Shown: one piece after another, positions 5,990-7,898 of the stretch
Numbering within the stretch: position 1 is the stretch's first letter
Layout of the letters: each line of letters opens with the position of its first letter
Source: Pelotomaculum sp. UBA3102
Lineage (GTDB): Bacteria; Bacillota; Desulfotomaculia; Desulfotomaculales; Pelotomaculaceae
Reading direction: 5' to 3'
NCBI GenBank assembly: GCA_002365865.1
Contig: DFAQ01000072.1
Coordinates: 1 to 7,898, forward strand
DNA: 7,898 bases
Program-made: the position numbers and the translations under genes
The notes under the pieces: generated by a model
Database searches by the model: none
The model's input: only the letters and a program-made list of their open reading frames with translations
What the model was told of the DNA's origin: nothing

Positions 5990-7675
5990 TCACATTTTTT
6001 CCGGAGCAGTCAGCCCTAAAAGTCTCAGGGCGTTTTTCAAGGTAATCCTGGTGGCGTTCACCAAAACCAGCCGGGCGGCGGAAAGGTCCCGGTCTTCAGT
6101 AATTACCCGGTGGCGGTTATAAAAACTGTGCAGGAGCCCGGCCAGTTCGTGGAGATAACGGGCAATACGCTGGGGTGCCAGGCCTTTCGCCGCCGAAGTC
6201 ACTTCCCCGGGGAAATCGGCCAGCTTTCTGGCCAGGGCCAGCTCGTGCTCTTCTTTCAACCGGCTGTAATCAACCTGCTCCGGGTTGGGCATCTCCCCGC
6301 CCTGCTCTTTTAACTGCTTAAATATGCTGCAGATACGGGCGTGGGCGTATTGGATATAATAAACCGGATTTTCGTTGGACTCTGCCTTGGCCAGGTCCAG
6401 GTCAAAGTCCAGGTGACTGTCGGAACTGCGCATAACGAAGAAAAAACGGGCGACGTCCCTGCCCACCTCTTCCATTAGTTCCTCCAGGGTTACAATTTGG
6501 CCGGCCCGCTTGGACATGCGCACCAGTTCCCCGCCTTTAAAAAGCCGGACTAATTGCATAATCACCACATCCAGGGCAGCCGGGTCATAGCCGAGAGCGG
6601 CTACCGCACCCTTCATCCGGGGAACGTGCCCGTGGTGGTCGGCTCCCCAAACATCGATGATCCATTCGAAACCGCGCTGAAATTTATTCCGGTGATAGGC
6701 GATATCTGAAGCAAAGTAAGTCGGCACCCCGTTGGAACGTACCACCACTTCATCCTTTTCCGCACCAAAATCCGTTGTTTTAAACCATAGAGCGCCTTCG
6801 TTTTCAATAATATGGCCTCTTGCTTGCAAATAATCAAGCGTTTCTCGAATCGCCCCGGTATCGTGAAGAAACTGCTCGGAAAACCAGACATCGTACGTAA
6901 CCCCGAAATCCCCGAGGACTTTTTTAATCGCCTGCAGCTTCTCGTTCAGGGCATACTGCACCAGTACCCGGCAGCGTTCCTCCTGATCCACGGTCAAATA
7001 CTTGTCCCCGTACCGTTCCGTAAAGCCGCGCACCGTCTCCAGGATGTCTTCTCCGTGATAACCTTCCTCCGGAACCGGCACGTCACGCCCCAGGAGTTGC
7101 ATATAGCGGGCTTCCAGGGAAAGCCCGAAGTTGTCGATCTGCTTGCCCGCGTCATTGATATAAAACTCCCGGGCTACCCGGTAACCGGCAAAATCCAAAA
7201 TCGAAGCGATACTGTCGCCCAGGGCCGCTCCCCGGGCATTTCCCAAGTGTAAAAGGCCCGTGGGGTTGGCACTGACAAACTCTACCTGAACCTTCTTACC
7301 CCCGCCGATATTTACCCGGCCGTAATGCTCTCCCTGGAGCATGATCAGGGGGAGTGCCCGGTAAACCCAGTCTTTCTTCAGGTAAAAATTAATAAAACCG
7401 GGTCCGGCAATTTCTACCCGTTCTACCTGGAGCCCGGAGAGAGAAAGATATTGCTTTAAAATCCCGGCTAGCTTGCGCGGCGCCATGCGCGCCGGCTTTG
7501 CCAGCATCATGGCCAGGTTGGTCGCAAAATCGCCGTTTTCTTTTTCACGGGGCACTTCCACCGTAAATTCCGGAACCTCATCCACCTTGACGGCCCCGCC
7601 GGCCCGGGCCGTCCGGAGCGCTTCCACCAGTGCATGGGTCAGGCTTGAGCGCATCTCTTCAACTATCCCGCTCAT
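5990..7675 (-). CDS. argS: Arginyl-tRNA synthetase
   Basis: Class I aminoacyl-tRNA synthetase that charges tRNA-Arg with arginine using ATP, in the cytosol. The 561 residues match the family length. Domains in order are the N-terminal Arg-tRNA recognition domain (about 1-115, with ENGDFATNLAM), the Rossmann catalytic core with SANPTGLLHLGN (135-146, a HIGH-motif variant HLGN) and GADHHGHV (344-351), the KMSKS-like loop RMSKR (386-390), and the helical anticodon-binding DALR domain (about 435-561) ending in the typical LLGLTAPEKM. The ATG is the first possible start, because an in-frame stop lies two codons upstream. Its ribosome site (GGGGG at 7689-7693) is 13 bases away, unusually far. No terminator is visible after the stop, so some read-through into pyrG is possible. 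Confidence 0.98.
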   Translation of the reverse strand: MSGIVEEMRSSLTHALVEALRTARAGGAVKVDEVPEFTVEVPREKENGDFATNLAMMLAKPARMAPRKLAGILKQYLSLSGLQVERVEIAGPGFINFYLKKDWVYRALPLIMLQGEHYGRVNIGGGKKVQVEFVSANPTGLLHLGNARGAALGDSIASILDFAGYRVAREFYINDAGKQIDNFGLSLEARYMQLLGRDVPVPEEGYHGEDILETVRGFTERYGDKYLTVDQEERCRVLVQYALNEKLQAIKKVLGDFGVTYDVWFSEQFLHDTGAIRETLDYLQARGHIIENEGALWFKTTDFGAEKDEVVVRSNGVPTYFASDIAYHRNKFQRGFEWIIDVWGADHHGHVPRMKGAVAALGYDPAALDVVIMQLVRLFKGGELVRMSKRAGQIVTLEELMEEVGRDVARFFFVMRSSDSHLDFDLDLAKAESNENPVYYIQYAHARICSIFKQLKEQGGEMPNPEQVDYSRLKEEHELALARKLADFPGEVTSAAKGLAPQRIARYLHELAGLLHSFYNRHRVITEDRDLSAARLVLVNATRITLKNALRLLGLTAPEKM

Positions 7676-7707
7676 AAGCTAACTATAACCCCCTTGATCA
7701 AGATATT

Positions 7708-7730
7708 AAAGCCGCCGGTGCCGGCTTTTT
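7708..7730. terminator. GC-rich terminator-like hairpin in the argS leader region
   Basis: AAAGCCG (7708-7714) pairs with CGGCTTT (7722-7728) around a 7-base loop. Read on the plus strand it is followed by a T-run (TTTTTAT), a good terminator shape. Read on the minus strand, toward argS, the tail is only TTTAATATCTT. It could end an upstream minus-strand gene outside the window, attenuate argS, or block antisense transcripts leaving argS. No T-box specifier or AGGGTGG-type T-box sequence is present beside it. Confidence 0.5.
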
Positions 7731-7745
7731 ATCCGTTTATTTTAA

Positions 7746-7785
7746 ATTATAATTAAGATTAATACCTGATGCCTTTACCTGTCAA
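7746..7785 (-). promoter_or_regulatory. Promoter-like elements for argS (uncertain)
   Basis: The minus strand has a perfect TTGACA (-35-like) at 7780-7785 and a perfect TATAAT (-10-like) at 7746-7751, but 28 bases separate them, too many for one sigma-A promoter. At normal spacing TTGACA only finds weak -10 boxes such as TATTAA or TAATCT, and TATAAT has no good -35. The TATAAT lies in ATTATAAT, a palindrome, so the plus strand also shows one at 7748-7753. An argS promoter here is likely, but which element is used cannot be told. Confidence 0.35.
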
Positions 7786-7884
7786 GCCACCGCACCTTAC
7801 CGGCGGAGATCCGCGCATTACTTCGTGCCCAACCTGACCTGCCGCGGCCCAAAATGGTGCCGTGACTGTAATGGTCCGGTTAAT
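7769..7884 (+). pseudogene. Possible broken mini zinc-finger ORF, frame lost at a 5-base duplication
   Basis: From ATG 7769 an open frame of 22 codons ends ...Cys-Pro-Thr-stop at 7835. The stop sits in a tandem duplication ACCTG-ACCTG (7832-7841). Removing one copy joins the frame to a second stretch ending at TAA 7882-7884, and would give 37 residues with CPTC-x5-CRDC, a compact four-cysteine zinc motif at 20-32. The region has a plus-strand TATAAT at 7748-7753 but no ribosome site before the ATG. It runs divergently from argS. The cysteine pattern could be chance in a GC-rich stretch, so this is a tentative call. Confidence 0.25.
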
Positions 7885-7898
7885 TAAAAGAAGCAGGT

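Noticed and set aside
6812..7252. Plus-strand open frame (146 codons) over argS
   Set aside because: Antisense shadow of the ArgS core; no start signal or recognisable domain.
7759..7896. Minus-strand frame of about 45 codons open to the window edge, as the tail of an upstream gene
   Set aside because: The translation has no recognisable motif, and the competing plus-strand reading is equally good. With only one end visible it cannot be supported.
7676..7898. T-box riboswitch before argS
   Set aside because: No AGGGTGGnACCGCG-like T-box, no stem I and no specifier loop could be found; only a simple hairpin is present.

Overview
The window reads as core chromosome of a spore-forming, mid-GC member of the Firmicutes. 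The best fit is the class Clostridia, Desulfotomaculum/Pelotomaculum-type Peptococcaceae. This rests on Spo0F-type residues in the response regulator, a consensus sigma-H promoter in front of it, strong AGGAGG ribosome sites with some TTG starts, and a gene order (pyrG ... spo0F ... fba) that also occurs in Bacillus subtilis. The genus is an inference from these traits, not from a database match.

All seven confident genes lie on the minus strand, so transcription runs from right to left. Starting at the right: a 223-base leader region with a GC-rich hairpin precedes argS (arginyl-tRNA synthetase). A clear sigma-A promoter and a short leader follow, then pyrG (CTP synthase), which ends in an intrinsic terminator. 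A new unit starts with sppA (membrane-anchored signal peptide peptidase, TTG start) followed 35 bases later by a five-helix Yip1-type membrane protein. A 121-base gap holds a consensus sigma-H promoter for spo0F. A 150-base AT-rich gap then leads to an unrecognised 227-residue cysteine-rich protein with six CxxC/CxC pairs. The last gene is fba, class II fructose-bisphosphate aldolase. The left 118 bases after fba hold a GC-rich, hairpin-forming stretch that looks like a truncated copy of an interspersed repeat.

The genes join translation (argS), pyrimidine nucleotide supply (pyrG), membrane maintenance (sppA and the Yip1 protein), entry into sporulation (spo0F) and glycolysis/gluconeogenesis (fba). 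The most informative parts are the sigma-H promoter with a hairpin over the spo0F ribosome site, the uncharacterised zinc-ribbon-like protein between spo0F and fba, and a possible broken mini zinc-finger ORF on the plus strand at the right edge, where a 5-base tandem duplication breaks the frame. I see no CRISPR array, complete mobile element, rRNA or tRNA. No gene-free stretch exceeds 300 bases.
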